Source: Ignavibacteriales bacterium
GTDB taxonomy: Bacteria > Bacteroidota > Ignavibacteria > Ignavibacteriales > Melioribacteraceae
DNA length: 64,000 bases
Assembly (NCBI GenBank): GCA_020635285.1
Contig: JACKAB010000013.1
Coordinates: 6,899-70,898, forward strand
Direction: 5' to 3'
Part shown: positions 9,000-18,721 of the stretch, one piece after another
Layout of the letters: each line of letters opens with the position of its first letter
How positions within the stretch are numbered: position 1 is the first letter of the stretch
The notes under the pieces: generated by a model
The model's database searches: none
The model's input: only the letters and a program-made list of their open reading frames with translations
What the model was told of the DNA's origin: nothing
Made by a program: the position numbers and the translations under genes

Positions 9000-10360
9000 A
9001 TGAGTTTAATTTCAAACAACGATGTAATAGCTGCCATTGCCACCCCATTTGGAGTAGGTGCAATTTCTGTAATAAGAGTCAGCGGCGAGAACAGTATTGA
9101 ATTAACGGATAAAATTTTCAAAGGTAAAAATAAATTAAGTGATTTTGCCTCACACACAATTCATTATGGAAATATTTTAGATAGTAAAAACGAAATAATA
9201 GATGATGTCTTAGTTTCAGTTTTCAAAGCTCCAAATTCATATACTGGAGAGAACTCAGTTGAGGTTAGTAGTCACGGCAGTCAACTGATATGCAATAAAA
9301 TTTTAGAAAGACTTGTTGAAGTTGGTGTAAGGCTAGCAGAACCGGGCGAGTTTACAAAAAGAGCTTTTTTGAATGGTAGAATTGATTTATCCCAAGCCGA
9401 AGCTGTAATTGATATTATTAATTCACGTACTAACGCTTCTTTAAAAGGTGCAAGAAATCAGCTTGATGGAGTGCTATCAAATAAAGTTGATGAGTTAAGA
9501 AACTCACTTTTAAATTCATCATCTTTAATAGAGTTAGAATTAGATTTTGCAGAGGAGGACCTGGAATTTGTGTCTTATCAAAAAGTGAGGGAAGAGATAC
9601 ATGAAATCATTTCAGTATTAGCAGAATTAATTGAGTCTTACAAATATGGAAAAATAATACGAGAAGGATTAAATGTAGTTTTAGTCGGTAAGCCTAACGT
9701 CGGCAAATCCTCTTTGTTAAATTATTTGGTTAAAGAGGCGAGGGCTATTGTAAGCCATATTCCCGGAACAACAAGGGATGTTTTGCGAGAAGAGCTATCA
9801 GTCGATGGAATTTTAATAAAACTTTATGATACAGCAGGAATCCGTTTTACGGAAGATGAGATTGAGAAAGAGGGAGTTTTAAGAAGTCGAAAAGCCGTAA
9901 AAGATGCAGATTTAGTTGTTTTAATTTCGGAAGCATTAGAAGAATTTCCCAAAGGACTTTATGAGGAATTGCTAACTTTAACAGAAGAAAAAAATATTAT
10001 ACATGTTGAGAATAAGTGCGATTTGAAAACTGACAAATCAAATTTTACAGGAATTCCAATTTCAGCAAAACCGGAGAGGGAATAGAAAGGTTTCTTAAAG
10101 AGATAAAAGTAAAAGGAATTAGCTCAGATGCTTACTCAGAAAAAACAATTTTGGTTACAAATCTAAGGCATAAAAATGCCTTAGAAAAAGCCAAGGAATA
10201 TTTAGTCAAATCAATAGAGTCCATAGATCAAAAATTTACCGGTGAATTTATTTCTGTTGATTTAAGAAACGCTGAAAGCGCGCTTGGAGAAATAATTGGA
10301 ATAGTAACAACAGATGATATATTAAATAATATATTTGCAAAATTTTGCATTGGGAAGTAA
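9000..10360 (+). CDS. mnmE: tRNA modification GTPase MnmE, one frameshift
   Basis: With MnmG it makes the cmnm5 modification at the wobble uridine of certain tRNAs. The N-terminal domain starts IAAIATPFGVGAISVIRVSG; the inserted G domain carries GKPNVGKSS, the G3 motif DTAG and ENKCD; the C-terminus ends FCIGK, the invariant Cys of the family. As written the frame stops at 10083-10085. The A run at 10067-10070 has four A's; five would give ISAKTGEGIERFLKEI, the normal junction, followed by the remaining C-terminus to 10360. About 453 residues in all, as expected. It heads an operon with mnmG, rsmG and murQ. Confidence 0.95.
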
Positions 10361-10374
10361 AGAAAAACAATAAT

Positions 10375-10390
10375 CGTTTCACGTGAAACA
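10375..10390. promoter_or_regulatory. parS: parS-like centromere site 1
   Basis: CGTTTCACGTGAAACA matches the widespread ParB-binding consensus TGTTnCACGTGAAACA at 15 of 16 positions. The core GTTTCACGTGAAAC (10376-10389) is a perfect 14-bp palindrome. It lies 15 bp after the mnmE stop codon. Confidence 0.8.
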
Positions 10391-10421
10391 AAACAAAAAT
10401 GTTTCTCAAAATAATTAAATG

Positions 10422-10437
10422 TGTTCCACGTGAAACA
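10422..10437. promoter_or_regulatory. parS: parS-like centromere site 2
   Basis: TGTTCCACGTGAAACA matches the consensus TGTTnCACGTGAAACA at all positions. It lies 47 bp from the first site and 13 bp before the mnmG start codon, so a ParB complex here would sit on the mnmG leader. Confidence 0.85.
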
Positions 10438-10450
10438 GAAAGTATAATAA

Positions 10451-12327
10451 ATGAAAAGTTATGATATAATTGTTGTAGGCGGCGGACATGCCGGTATTGA
10501 AGCTGCAATTGCCCCGGCTAAAATGGGTTTATCGGTTGCGCTTGTTACAATGGAAAAGAACGCAATTGGAAGGATGTCTTGCAATCCTGCAATCGGTGGG
10601 AGTGCAAAAGGTCACCTTGTTCATGAAATAGATGCGCTTGGTGGAGTAATGGGCGTAATTGCAGATCGAACAGGAATTCAATTTAGAACTTTAAATAAAT
10701 CTAAAGGTCCGGCTATTTGGGCCGGAAGATGTCAATCAGATAGAAAGCTTTATTCTGAAGAAGCCGTTAGAGTTGTTTCAGAAACAAAAAATTTAGAAAT
10801 AGTTGAAGATTCTATTGTTGATGTTATGGTTGAGGATGGAAAAATAGTTGGAGCTAAAACCTTAAGCGGAAAAGAAATGAAATGCAAGGCAGTGATAATT
10901 GCTTCAGGCACTTTTCTAAATGGTTTGATGCATACAGGATTAAAATCAAAAAAAGGTGGAAGGTTCGGAGAAACCCATCAACAGGATTGACAGAGAAATT
11001 GAGCTCCTTAGGATTCAAATTTGATCGGCTTAAAACAGGAACTCCACCAAGACTTTTAAAAGATTCAATCAACTTTGATATTCTCTTAGAACAACCAGGA
11101 GATGAAAATCCAGAACCATTTTCTATGAGAACGGATAAGTCAGTATTTCCATTTCTTCCTCAAGTCAGCTGCCACATAACCTACACAGATGAAAAGGTAC
11201 ATAAAATTTTGGAAACAGGGTTTAGTAAATCGCCTATGTTTACTGGACTTATAAATGGAGTTGGGCCGAGATATTGTCCTTCTATTGAAGATAAAATTGT
11301 AAGATTTGCTGATAAAGATAAACACCAACTGTTTTTAGAGCCGGAAGGATTGGATGATAATTTAATTTATGTAAATGGATTTTCATCTTCTCTTCCTGAA
11401 GATGTTCAGTTAAAGGCAATTCATAGTATTAAGGGATTAGAAAATGCAATTATGGTTAGACCAGGATATGCAGTGGAATATGATTATTTTCCGCCATATC
11501 AAGTTGATTTAACTTTAGAAACAAAATTAGTAAAGGGGCTGTATTTTGCTGGACAAATAAACGGAACTTCTGGATATGAAGAAGCTGCTGGTCAAGGATT
11601 GATAGCAGGAATTAATGCCGGATTAAAAATTCAAAATAGGGAAGACTTAATTCTAAAAAGGAGCGAATCTTATATTGGAGTGCTGATTGATGATTTGGTT
11701 GGAAAGTCAACCAGCGAACCTTATAGAATGTTTACTTCCAGAGCGGAACACAGGTTGCTTCTTCGCCAAGATAATTCTGATAGAAGGCTTCTGCGATATG
11801 GAAATAAAGTTGGTTTGGTTGAAGATGAATTATTAAATGAGTTAGAAAGAAGAGAAGTTCTAATTACAAAATCAAAAGAGCTGGTGGGTGAAGTAAGGCT
11901 TCTGCCGAAAGAAATAAATGATCTTTTGATCTCAAAAGATTCAAAAATTGTTGATAACTCAGAATTTATAGGAAAGTTGGTTAAACGCCCAGAGTTAAAC
12001 TTAAAAGAATTATTGCTTTTACTTGATCCAATTAAATATCCATTAGTTGATGCAATTTTAGCAGATAATAATGTGCTTGAGCAAGTAGAAATAGAATTAA
12101 AGTATGAAGGCTATATTTATCGGCAGCAGGAATTGATAAATAAAATGGAAAAATTAGAAGACTTAAAAATTCCAACTAATTTCAATTTTTTAAACCTAAA
12201 GACAATTTCAACAGAGGGAAAAGAAAAATTGCATAAGATAAAGCCGCGTTCTTTGGGACAAGCATCAAGAATTTCAGGGGTTTCGCCTTCTGATATTTCC
12301 GTTTTATTAGTATATTTGAAGTCGTAA
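10451..12327 (+). CDS. mnmG: tRNA uridine-5-carboxymethylaminomethyl modification enzyme MnmG, one frameshift
   Basis: This is the FAD-binding partner of MnmE. The N-terminus DIIVVGGGHAGIEAA is the dinucleotide-binding loop, followed by the family motifs RMSCNPAIGGSAKGHLV and GPAIWAGRCQSDR. The second half contains FDRLKTGTPPRL, NGTSGYEEAAGQGLIAGINA and EPYRMFTSRAEHRLLLR, all diagnostic. The frame breaks at CCC 10974-10976: one more C gives GRFGETPSTGLTEKL and restores about 625 residues, the normal length. The gene follows mnmE by 90 bp, a gap that holds the two parS-like sites, and precedes rsmG by 18 bp. Confidence 0.96.
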
Positions 12328-12345
12328 ATAATTTAGGGTGCTTGT

Positions 12346-13026
12346 TTGAAAACACAGAAAGACTATATTAAAGAATTAAAATCCTATTTATGGGAGAATC
12401 AATTAAGTATTAATGATTACCAAATAGAAAGATTGGCTCATTTTGCTGATTTACTTGTAAAGAAGAACCAGGAAGTAAATTTGATTTCTCGCAAAGATGA
12501 AGAAAATATTATTGAAAATCATATTTTCATTAGTGCATTAGTAACGGAGTTTTTACCTACCAATGCAAATAGTTTTTTAGATATTGGAACAGGCGGTGGA
12601 ATACCCGGAATCCCTTTGGCAATCACCAGGCCAATGATGAAAGGTGTTTTGGTAGATTCAACCGGAAAAAAAATTGATGCCGTAAAAGAGTTTATTAGCA
12701 AATTAAAATTAAGTAATGCAATTGCAGAAAACTCGCGTGTAGAAAGTGAAGAATTTATTAAGCAATATCAAAATCAGTTTGATTTAATTATCTCTCGCGG
12801 TACAGTTCCTATGATAATTTTATTTAGATATGCAATCCCCTTAATAAAAAACAAGGCTTACTTACTTGCAATCAAAGGGGGAGATATTGATGCAGAATTT
12901 AAAACAGCACTGCTTAAATACAAACCAAATATTAAAAAATCGACTATTTTTGAACTAGCTTATAAACCCACAAACCTTAGAAATAAAAAAGGGAAAAAAC
13001 TAATTCTATTGGAAATTACTAAATGA
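12346..13026 (+). CDS. rsmG: 16S rRNA (guanine-N7) methyltransferase RsmG
   Basis: RsmG methylates G527 (E. coli numbering) of 16S rRNA using SAM. The SAM-binding motif FLDIGTGGGIPGIPLAI is clear near residue 80, followed by GVLVDSTGKKIDAV and the conserved DLIISRGT-type segment. The start is TTG at 12346 with an AGGGTG ribosome site; no ATG start fits as well. At 226 residues the length is normal. The stop overlaps the murQ start in an ATGA arrangement, so the two are translationally coupled. It is the third gene of the mnmE operon. Confidence 0.93.
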   Translation: MKTQKDYIKELKSYLWENQLSINDYQIERLAHFADLLVKKNQEVNLISRKDEENIIENHIFISALVTEFLPTNANSFLDIGTGGGIPGIPLAITRPMMKGVLVDSTGKKIDAVKEFISKLKLSNAIAENSRVESEEFIKQYQNQFDLIISRGTVPMIILFRYAIPLIKNKAYLLAIKGGDIDAEFKTALLKYKPNIKKSTIFELAYKPTNLRNKKGKKLILLEITK

Positions 13027-13949
13027 GCCAAGACAAAAACCACCTTTTTCACGAAATAAGCAATCTTTCCACAGAACAGCGCAATCCAAACTCGACAAAT
13101 ATTGATTTTCTTTCCGCTGCAGAAATATTAAAAATAATTAACGATGAAGATAAAACAGTTCCCTTTGCCGTAGAAAAAGAACTTCCTTACATTGAAAGAG
13201 CGGTAAACAAAATTGTAGAAGCGCTAAAAATTGGCGGTAGGCTATTATACTTTGGCGCCGGAACAAGCGGAAGGCTTGGAGTTGTTGATGCTTCAGAATG
13301 TCCTCCAACATTTGGTACAAAACCTGAAATGGTTCAAGGTTTTATTGCAGGCGGAGAAGCAGCAATGTTTGTTGCACAAGAAGGGGCAGAAGATCATGAA
13401 GAAAACGGTGCGAAGGATGTTATAAGAGCCAAAGTAACAGAAAAAGATATTGTCTGTGGAATTGCCGCAAGCAGAAGAACTCCCTATGTAATTGGAGCAG
13501 TTAAGAAAGCAAAAGAATTAGGAGCAACAACTCTTTATATAACATGTACACCGCGCGATTCGTTTAACATCAAGGAAGTAGATATTCCCATTTGTCCATA
13601 TGTTGGACCCGAAGTTGTAATGGGCTCAACTAGAATGAAAAGCGGAACAGCCCAAAAACTGGTTTTAAATATGCTCACAACCGCATCAATGGTTAGAATG
13701 GGTAAAACATATGAAAATATGATGATTGACTTACAAATGACTAATAAAAAGTTAGTTGAAAGAGCTAAAAGAATAGTAATGATGATTACGGGTGTAGAAT
13801 ACGAAGAAGCAACAAAACAATTAGAAATAGCAAATTATCACGTAAAAACAGCCTTAGTTATGATCCTTGCAGAAGTTAACTTGGAAGAAGCAAAATCTAG
13901 ATTGGTAAAAGCAGATGGATTTGTAAGACGCGCATTAAAAGCTGACTGA
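13023..13949 (+). CDS. murQ: N-acetylmuramic acid 6-phosphate etherase
   Basis: MurQ removes the lactyl ether from MurNAc-6-phosphate to give GlcNAc-6-phosphate during recycling of peptidoglycan. The SIS-type sugar-phosphate domain shows LLYFGAGTSGRLGVVDASEC near residue 77, VCGIAASRRTPYVIGA near 142 and GSTRMKSGTAQKLVLNML near 205, which carry the conserved catalytic and phosphate-binding residues. It is intact at 308 residues and starts within the rsmG stop (ATGA). No MurNAc kinase or transporter is nearby, so it probably serves recycling rather than uptake. A murQ gene at the end of a gidAB-type operon is unusual; parA-parB often sit there. Confidence 0.93.
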   Translation: MSQDKNHLFHEISNLSTEQRNPNSTNIDFLSAAEILKIINDEDKTVPFAVEKELPYIERAVNKIVEALKIGGRLLYFGAGTSGRLGVVDASECPPTFGTKPEMVQGFIAGGEAAMFVAQEGAEDHEENGAKDVIRAKVTEKDIVCGIAASRRTPYVIGAVKKAKELGATTLYITCTPRDSFNIKEVDIPICPYVGPEVVMGSTRMKSGTAQKLVLNMLTTASMVRMGKTYENMMIDLQMTNKKLVERAKRIVMMITGVEYEEATKQLEIANYHVKTALVMILAEVNLEEAKSRLVKADGFVRRALKAD

Positions 13950-14199
13950 TTGGTTATTATATGTATTATTTTCTAACCTTCTAAAATGTTTATCGCCATA
14001 AGTTGATCAATATAACTGTCTATAATTTAGAGAAAGAATAATATTTTTCTGAAAATTGGAAGTAGAGCACAGATGCCGTGACGAAGAAACCTCAACAATA
14101 AAATTTCTTTCTTTTGAATTTACTTGTAAAAAAACTAATTTTATCTCATCTAAAAATAAAAATCTACCTTACTGCAAATTCAAAACAAGGCGGTCCATT

Positions 14200-17100
14200 A
14201 TGAAGTTAAAATTTCACTTAACCCTTTTAATAATTTTTCTTTTAACAAGCATTTCTTTTTCACAAAATAAAGACAAAGCAGAAAAAAAAGAAGCGGCTAT
14301 TTCATCAAACTTTGATAGTTTAAAATGGAGGAATCTTGGCCCGGCGTTTACTTCAGGTAGGATATCTGACTTTGCCGTAAATCCAAAAAACCAAAGTGAA
14401 TATTATGTTGCGGTAGCAAGCGGTAATATCTGGAAAACAAAAAACTCAGGAACAACCTTTGAACCTGTTTTCGATACGTGCGGATCATATTCAATAGGCT
14501 GTTTGGCAATTGATCCAGACAATCCAAATGTTGTTTGGGCAGGAACCGGAGAAAATAATCATCAAAGAGCTCTTGGTTATGGAGATGGCGTTTATAAAAC
14601 TATTGATGGTGGAAAAAGTTGGAAAAATATGGGTCTGAAAGAATCCCGTCAAATAGGAAAAATTGTAATTGATCCAAGAAATACAAATATAGTTTTTGTG
14701 GCGGCAGAAGGATCTGTTTGGGGACCAGGAGGAGAGCGCGGACTTTACAAGACTATTGACGGTGGAATAACATGGAAAAAAGTATTAGATATTAGCAAAC
14801 ACACCGGAGTAAATAATGTTATCTATGATTTAAGAAACCCCGATATTATGTATGCTACGTCGGAACAAAGAAGAAGGCACACATTTACCAAGATTGGAGG
14901 TGGACCAGAATCTGCAGTTTATAAATCAGTTGATGGTGGCGAAACATGGGAGAAAATAATGGAAGGTTTGCCCAAAGTTGATTTAGGCGGTATGGGTATT
15001 GATATTTCTCCGGCTAATCCAGAATACATTTATCTAAGCGTGGAGGCAGCAGAAGAAAAAAGTGGATTTTTCAGATCAACAAACAGAGGCGCCACTTGGG
15101 AAAAGATGAGTGATCAATACGCTTCGGGGCAATACTTTAATGAAATTTATTGTGATCCAAAAGATCCAAACAAAGTTTACATAATGGATACATATTCCAA
15201 AGTCACAGTTGATGGAGGCAAAACATGGACAAACGTTAGCGTTTCTAATCGTCATGTTGATGACCATGCCATGTGGATCAATCCAAACAATCCTTCTCAC
15301 TTTTTAATAGGTGGAGATGGCGGCATTTATGAAAGTTTTGATGACGGAAATACTTTTGATTATAAAGAAAATTTACCAATAACCCAGTATTACAGAGTTA
15401 GTGTAGATAATAGCTTGCCGTTTTATTTTGTATATGGTGGAACACAAGACAACAATAGTATGGGTGGACCATCAAGAACAATAAGCAGCGACGGAATTAT
15501 AAATGATGATTGGTTTATTACCAATGGCGGCGATGGCTTTTGGACTGCTGTTGATCCAGAAGATCCAAACACAGTTTACGCAGAAGCTCAATACGGAAAT
15601 ATGGTGAGGTATAATAGAACAACAGAAGAAGCGGTTGATATTAGACCGGAACCCGGGAAAAATGAAGTGACTTATAAATGGAATTGGGATACACCTTTGT
15701 TTATAAGCCCACACAAGTCAAGTAGAATTTATTGTGCTGCGAATAAAGTATTTAAAAGCGATGATAGAGGTAATAGCTGGGAAACAATTAGTGATGATTT
15801 AACAACAAAGACAGACAGAAACACATGGCCGGTAATGGATAAATTTTGGAGCGTTGATGCTGTTGCTAAAGACAGATCAACATCACTTTGGGGAACAATA
15901 GTTTCGCTAAGCGAATCTTCGGTAAGAGAAAACTTATTATATGCCGGAACCGATGATGGATTAATTCAAGTTTCAGAAGATTCAAAGACATGGCGAGAAT
16001 CTGGAAAAGCCCCTGGGGTGCCCGAGTTTACTTATGTAAGCGATATTCTCCCATCTAAATTTGATGAGAGCATTGTTTATGCCTCTTTCAATAATCTTAA
16101 ACGAGATGATTTTAAACCATATCTTTTTAAGAGCAACGATAAAGGGAAATCTTGGAAATCTATAAGCAATAATTTGCCTGAAAATGGAACGGTTCATACA
16201 ATTGAGCAAGATTTTATAAATCCCAATTTATTATTTGTTGGTACTGAGTTTGGTTTCTTCTTTTCCGTTGATGGAGGCAATAGTTGGACTCAGCTAAAAG
16301 GAGGATTACCAACAATTGCAGTTAGAGATATTGCAATTCAAAAAAGAGAAAATGATATAGCAATTGCAACATTTGGAAGAGGTTTTTATATACTTGATGA
16401 TTACTCTGTATTAAGACTTGCTGATGATAAACTTTTTGAAAAAACATCAGCATTCCTTCCAGTTAAAGATGCGAAGTGGTATATTGAAAGCGTAGGTAGA
16501 TATGGTCAAGGATCAACATATTTTAAAGCTCCTAATCCAGAGTTTGGGGCAGCATTCACTTACTATATAAAAGAGGTTCCAGAAACCCTCAAGGGAATCA
16601 GAACTAAAAAAGAAAAAGAACTCTTTAAAGATGGGAAAAAAATTCCGCAACCATCTAACGAAGAATTGAGAGAAGAGAAAAAAGAGATTGCTCCATATTT
16701 GATTTTTTCAATTATGGACGAGACAAATAAAGTAATACGAAAATTAACTACTCCAGCTAAAAAAGGAATTAACAGGGAAGTCTGGGATTTAAGATATCAG
16801 GATCTAAGCCCCTTTAATGAAAAAGATAAATTTAATCCTTCCGCAAAACCGAAAAGCAGCACGCTTGTTATGCCTGGAAAATATAAAGTTTCGCTTTCAA
16901 TGGTTAGTAGAGAGGGTGAGAAATCACTTGCGGAGAACATTGAATTCAATGTTGTTCCGTTGAATCAAAACTTTACAACTTCTGAGGCACGTGAAGAACT
17001 AGTTGTTTTTCAACAAAAAGCAAATGACTTAGCAAAAACAATTAATGGAACGGAAAGTTATTTAAAAGAATTAATTTCAAAAATTGATAAAATAAAACAA

Positions 17101-17469
17101 GCGATTTTGGTTGGTCCGGAAACAGCTATCCAGCTATTAAATGAAGCTGAAGAAATAGAAAAAGAGCTGGATAATATTTACTTAAATTTCAATAGAGAAA
17201 GTAACTTCCCTAGCACTGAAGAAAATCCTCCATCTCAGGTTACAATTAATGAAAGATTATCGGTTCTAAATTATACACACTATAGATCAACAGAACCAAT
17301 CACCGCAAAGGAACAAACAACATATAATGTTTTGAAAGAGGAGTTCCCAACAATTTATGAACAAATAAAAACATTAGGTGAAATGAAAATTAAAAATCTG
17401 GAATCAAAACTGGAAGACGCTGGGGCACCATGGACTTCCGGCAGGCTGCCAGAACTAATTATTAAATAG
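14200..17469 (+). CDS. Secreted VPS10/sortilin-like BNR-repeat beta-propeller protein
   Basis: An in-frame ATG exists upstream at 14056, but the start chosen here is ATG 14200, which has an AAGGCGG ribosome site and opens a signal peptide (MKLKFHLTLLIIFLLTSISF, then SQ). The mature part holds many Asp-box/BNR turns of the type S/DxDGGxxW: DGGKSWKNMG, DGGITWKKV, DGGETWEKI, TNRGATWEKM, DGGKTWTNVS, SNDKGKSWKSIS and VDGGNSWTQL. These form a large double propeller like the sortilin VPS10 domain. A C-terminal part of about 300 residues has Ig-like strands and a helical segment. At 1,089 residues it resembles propeller proteins common in Bacteroidota. It is probably periplasmic or surface-bound; the ligand or substrate is unknown. 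Confidence 0.85.
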   Translation: MKLKFHLTLLIIFLLTSISFSQNKDKAEKKEAAISSNFDSLKWRNLGPAFTSGRISDFAVNPKNQSEYYVAVASGNIWKTKNSGTTFEPVFDTCGSYSIGCLAIDPDNPNVVWAGTGENNHQRALGYGDGVYKTIDGGKSWKNMGLKESRQIGKIVIDPRNTNIVFVAAEGSVWGPGGERGLYKTIDGGITWKKVLDISKHTGVNNVIYDLRNPDIMYATSEQRRRHTFTKIGGGPESAVYKSVDGGETWEKIMEGLPKVDLGGMGIDISPANPEYIYLSVEAAEEKSGFFRSTNRGATWEKMSDQYASGQYFNEIYCDPKDPNKVYIMDTYSKVTVDGGKTWTNVSVSNRHVDDHAMWINPNNPSHFLIGGDGGIYESFDDGNTFDYKENLPITQYYRVSVDNSLPFYFVYGGTQDNNSMGGPSRTISSDGIINDDWFITNGGDGFWTAVDPEDPNTVYAEAQYGNMVRYNRTTEEAVDIRPEPGKNEVTYKWNWDTPLFISPHKSSRIYCAANKVFKSDDRGNSWETISDDLTTKTDRNTWPVMDKFWSVDAVAKDRSTSLWGTIVSLSESSVRENLLYAGTDDGLIQVSEDSKTWRESGKAPGVPEFTYVSDILPSKFDESIVYASFNNLKRDDFKPYLFKSNDKGKSWKSISNNLPENGTVHTIEQDFINPNLLFVGTEFGFFFSVDGGNSWTQLKGGLPTIAVRDIAIQKRENDIAIATFGRGFYILDDYSVLRLADDKLFEKTSAFLPVKDAKWYIESVGRYGQGSTYFKAPNPEFGAAFTYYIKEVPETLKGIRTKKEKELFKDGKKIPQPSNEELREEKKEIAPYLIFSIMDETNKVIRKLTTPAKKGINREVWDLRYQDLSPFNEKDKFNPSAKPKSSTLVMPGKYKVSLSMVSREGEKSLAENIEFNVVPLNQNFTTSEAREELVVFQQKANDLAKTINGTESYLKELISKIDKIKQAILVGPETAIQLLNEAEEIEKELDNIYLNFNRESNFPSTEENPPSQVTINERLSVLNYTHYRSTEPITAKEQTTYNVLKEEFPTIYEQIKTLGEMKIKNLESKLEDAGAPWTSGRLPELIIK

Positions 17470-17495
17470 GGAAAGAAGAAAAGATTTTTAAAGTC

Positions 17496-17545
17496 AGCAA
17501 ATACCGAAGAGATTACTATAAAACCCGAGCTCTTCGGTATTTGCT
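17496..17545. terminator. Perfect 16-bp hairpin between convergent genes
   Basis: AGCAAATACCGAAGAG (17496-17511) and its exact inverse (17530-17545) flank an 18-base loop. It lies between the end of the propeller gene (17469) and the end of the minus-strand RHH gene (17551), the usual place for a bidirectional terminator. There is no strong T run on either side, so termination may rely on the stem or on Rho. Confidence 0.6.
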
Positions 17546-17550
17546 ATTTA

Positions 17551-17727
17551 TTACTTTGTTGACCCATCACTTGTGGGCTTAAGCTTACCTTTTCTTTTTA
17601 TTACTGCTTCTCGTAAAACATATTCCACTTGACCATTCAAGCTTCTCAACTCGTCTTGTGCCCAAATATTTAAGTCCTTCCATAATTTCGGATCAATACG
17701 CAAAATCACTGCTTTTTTTTGTGCCAT
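17551..17727 (-). CDS. Arc/CopG-type ribbon-helix-helix DNA-binding protein
   Basis: This 58-residue gene reads MAQKKAVILRIDPKLWKDLN, then an amphipathic helix pair (WAQDELRSLNGQVEYVLREA) and a basic tail (VIKRKGKLKP). The short beta strand KAVILRID followed by two helices is the ribbon-helix-helix fold of Arc, HicB-type antitoxins and similar small regulators. It starts 2 bp after the SPFH gene stop, so the two are one operon. No toxin gene is adjacent, which argues for a regulator or accessory of the SPFH protein. The product is confidently a DNA-binding fold; its target is unknown. Confidence 0.8.
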   Translation of the reverse strand: MAQKKAVILRIDPKLWKDLNIWAQDELRSLNGQVEYVLREAVIKRKGKLKPTSDGSTK

Positions 17728-17729
17728 AA

Positions 17730-18614
17730 TTAATATAGCGATCCGGTATTTATAATTGGTTGAGTTGATCTATCTGAACATAGAACAACCATTAAATTAC
17801 TAACCATACTCGCTTTCCTCTCTTCATCTAAATCAATAACACCTTGAGACTTTAATCTTTCCAATGCCATCTCAACCATACCAACTGCACCCTCAACAAT
17901 TTTTTGTCGAGCAGCAATAATGGCTTCCGCTTGTTGTCTTTGTAGCATTGCGTGAGCAATTTCAGGGGAGTAAGCTAAGTGGTTTATTCTTGCTTCTAAA
18001 ACAATTACTCCGGCAGCGTTAACCCGCTCATGAATTTCTTTTTGAAGATGCTCGGAAACCTCATCTATAGAGGATCGTAAACTAGTTTCCTCGCCTTCTG
18101 TATCATCATAATTGTAGGAAGTTGCAAGGTGTCTAATCGCAGACTCGGCCTGAACATGAACATAATTAAGATAGTCGTCTACTTCAAAAACAGCTTCTGC
18201 CGTATCTTCAACTTTCCAAACTACTACTGCCGAGATTTCAATTGGGTTTCCCTTTTTGTCATTCACCTTTAATTTCTCGCTATCGAAATTTCTTACACGA
18301 AGAGAAATTTTCTTCTTTGTGTAAAGTGGATTTGCCCACCGAAACCCGGTTGATTTTTCAGTACCAACATATTTACCAAAAAGGATTAGCACCACAGCCT
18401 CATTTGGTTCAACCGTAAAAAAACCGGTAAAAATCAAAATAGAGCTAATTAACAAAATAACACCAAGAGTGAAAACTATTGCTCCACTTCCCTCTCTTTG
18501 TTTTAATAGGACAATACCATAAATAAAAATTGCCACAGCAATTATCAATAAAAGTATGTTTGAAAATAAAACCATCCAGCCACTTATTTGTGGTTTTGTA
18601 ATTTCTTTACGCAT
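17730..18614 (-). CDS. SPFH/Band 7 domain membrane protein
   Basis: Two hydrophobic segments (about 14-36 and 43-68) anchor the N-terminus. They are followed by a Band 7/SPFH domain: VEPNEAVVLILFGKYVGTEK, then GFRWANPLYTKKKISLRVRN and VNDKKGNPIEISAVVVWKVE. The C-terminal part is a coiled coil (HAMLQRQQAEAIIAARQKIV), as in stomatin-like proteins. These form membrane-associated oligomers that organise or protect membrane proteins. It is intact at 294 residues. Start ATG 18612-18614 has an AGGAGA site. It is co-transcribed with the RHH gene, a pairing I have seen in other SPFH loci, though its role is not established. Confidence 0.88.
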   Translation of the reverse strand: MRKEITKPQISGWMVLFSNILLLIIAVAIFIYGIVLLKQREGSGAIVFTLGVILLISSILIFTGFFTVEPNEAVVLILFGKYVGTEKSTGFRWANPLYTKKKISLRVRNFDSEKLKVNDKKGNPIEISAVVVWKVEDTAEAVFEVDDYLNYVHVQAESAIRHLATSYNYDDTEGEETSLRSSIDEVSEHLQKEIHERVNAAGVIVLEARINHLAYSPEIAHAMLQRQQAEAIIAARQKIVEGAVGMVEMALERLKSQGVIDLDEERKASMVSNLMVVLCSDRSTQPIINTGSLY

Positions 18615-18721
18615 TTTCTCCTCGTCTAATAGTGATATTAAAATGATATCATAATGCTATATAATAAAAAAGAAAATATTTGTCAATAAAAATTGTTTGT
18701 TGATTTTTTGTTGAGAAAAAA

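Noticed and set aside
9000..12327. Loss of mnmE and mnmG as true pseudogenes
   Set aside because: Each has a single homopolymer shift with all motifs intact before and after; sequence error is more likely.
14056..14199. Longer N-terminus for the VPS10-like protein from ATG 14056
   Set aside because: The extra 48 residues do not look like a signal peptide, while ATG 14200 has a good ribosome site and opens a typical one.
16988..16993. CACGTG core inside the propeller gene
   Set aside because: The flanks do not match parS beyond the core.
17271..17279. Isolated TTATACACA DnaA-box match
   Set aside because: It is a single match inside the propeller coding region with no cluster; expected by chance in AT-rich DNA.
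17551..17727. RHH protein as antitoxin of a toxin-antitoxin pair
   Set aside because: No toxin-sized gene is adjacent; the only partner is the SPFH protein.
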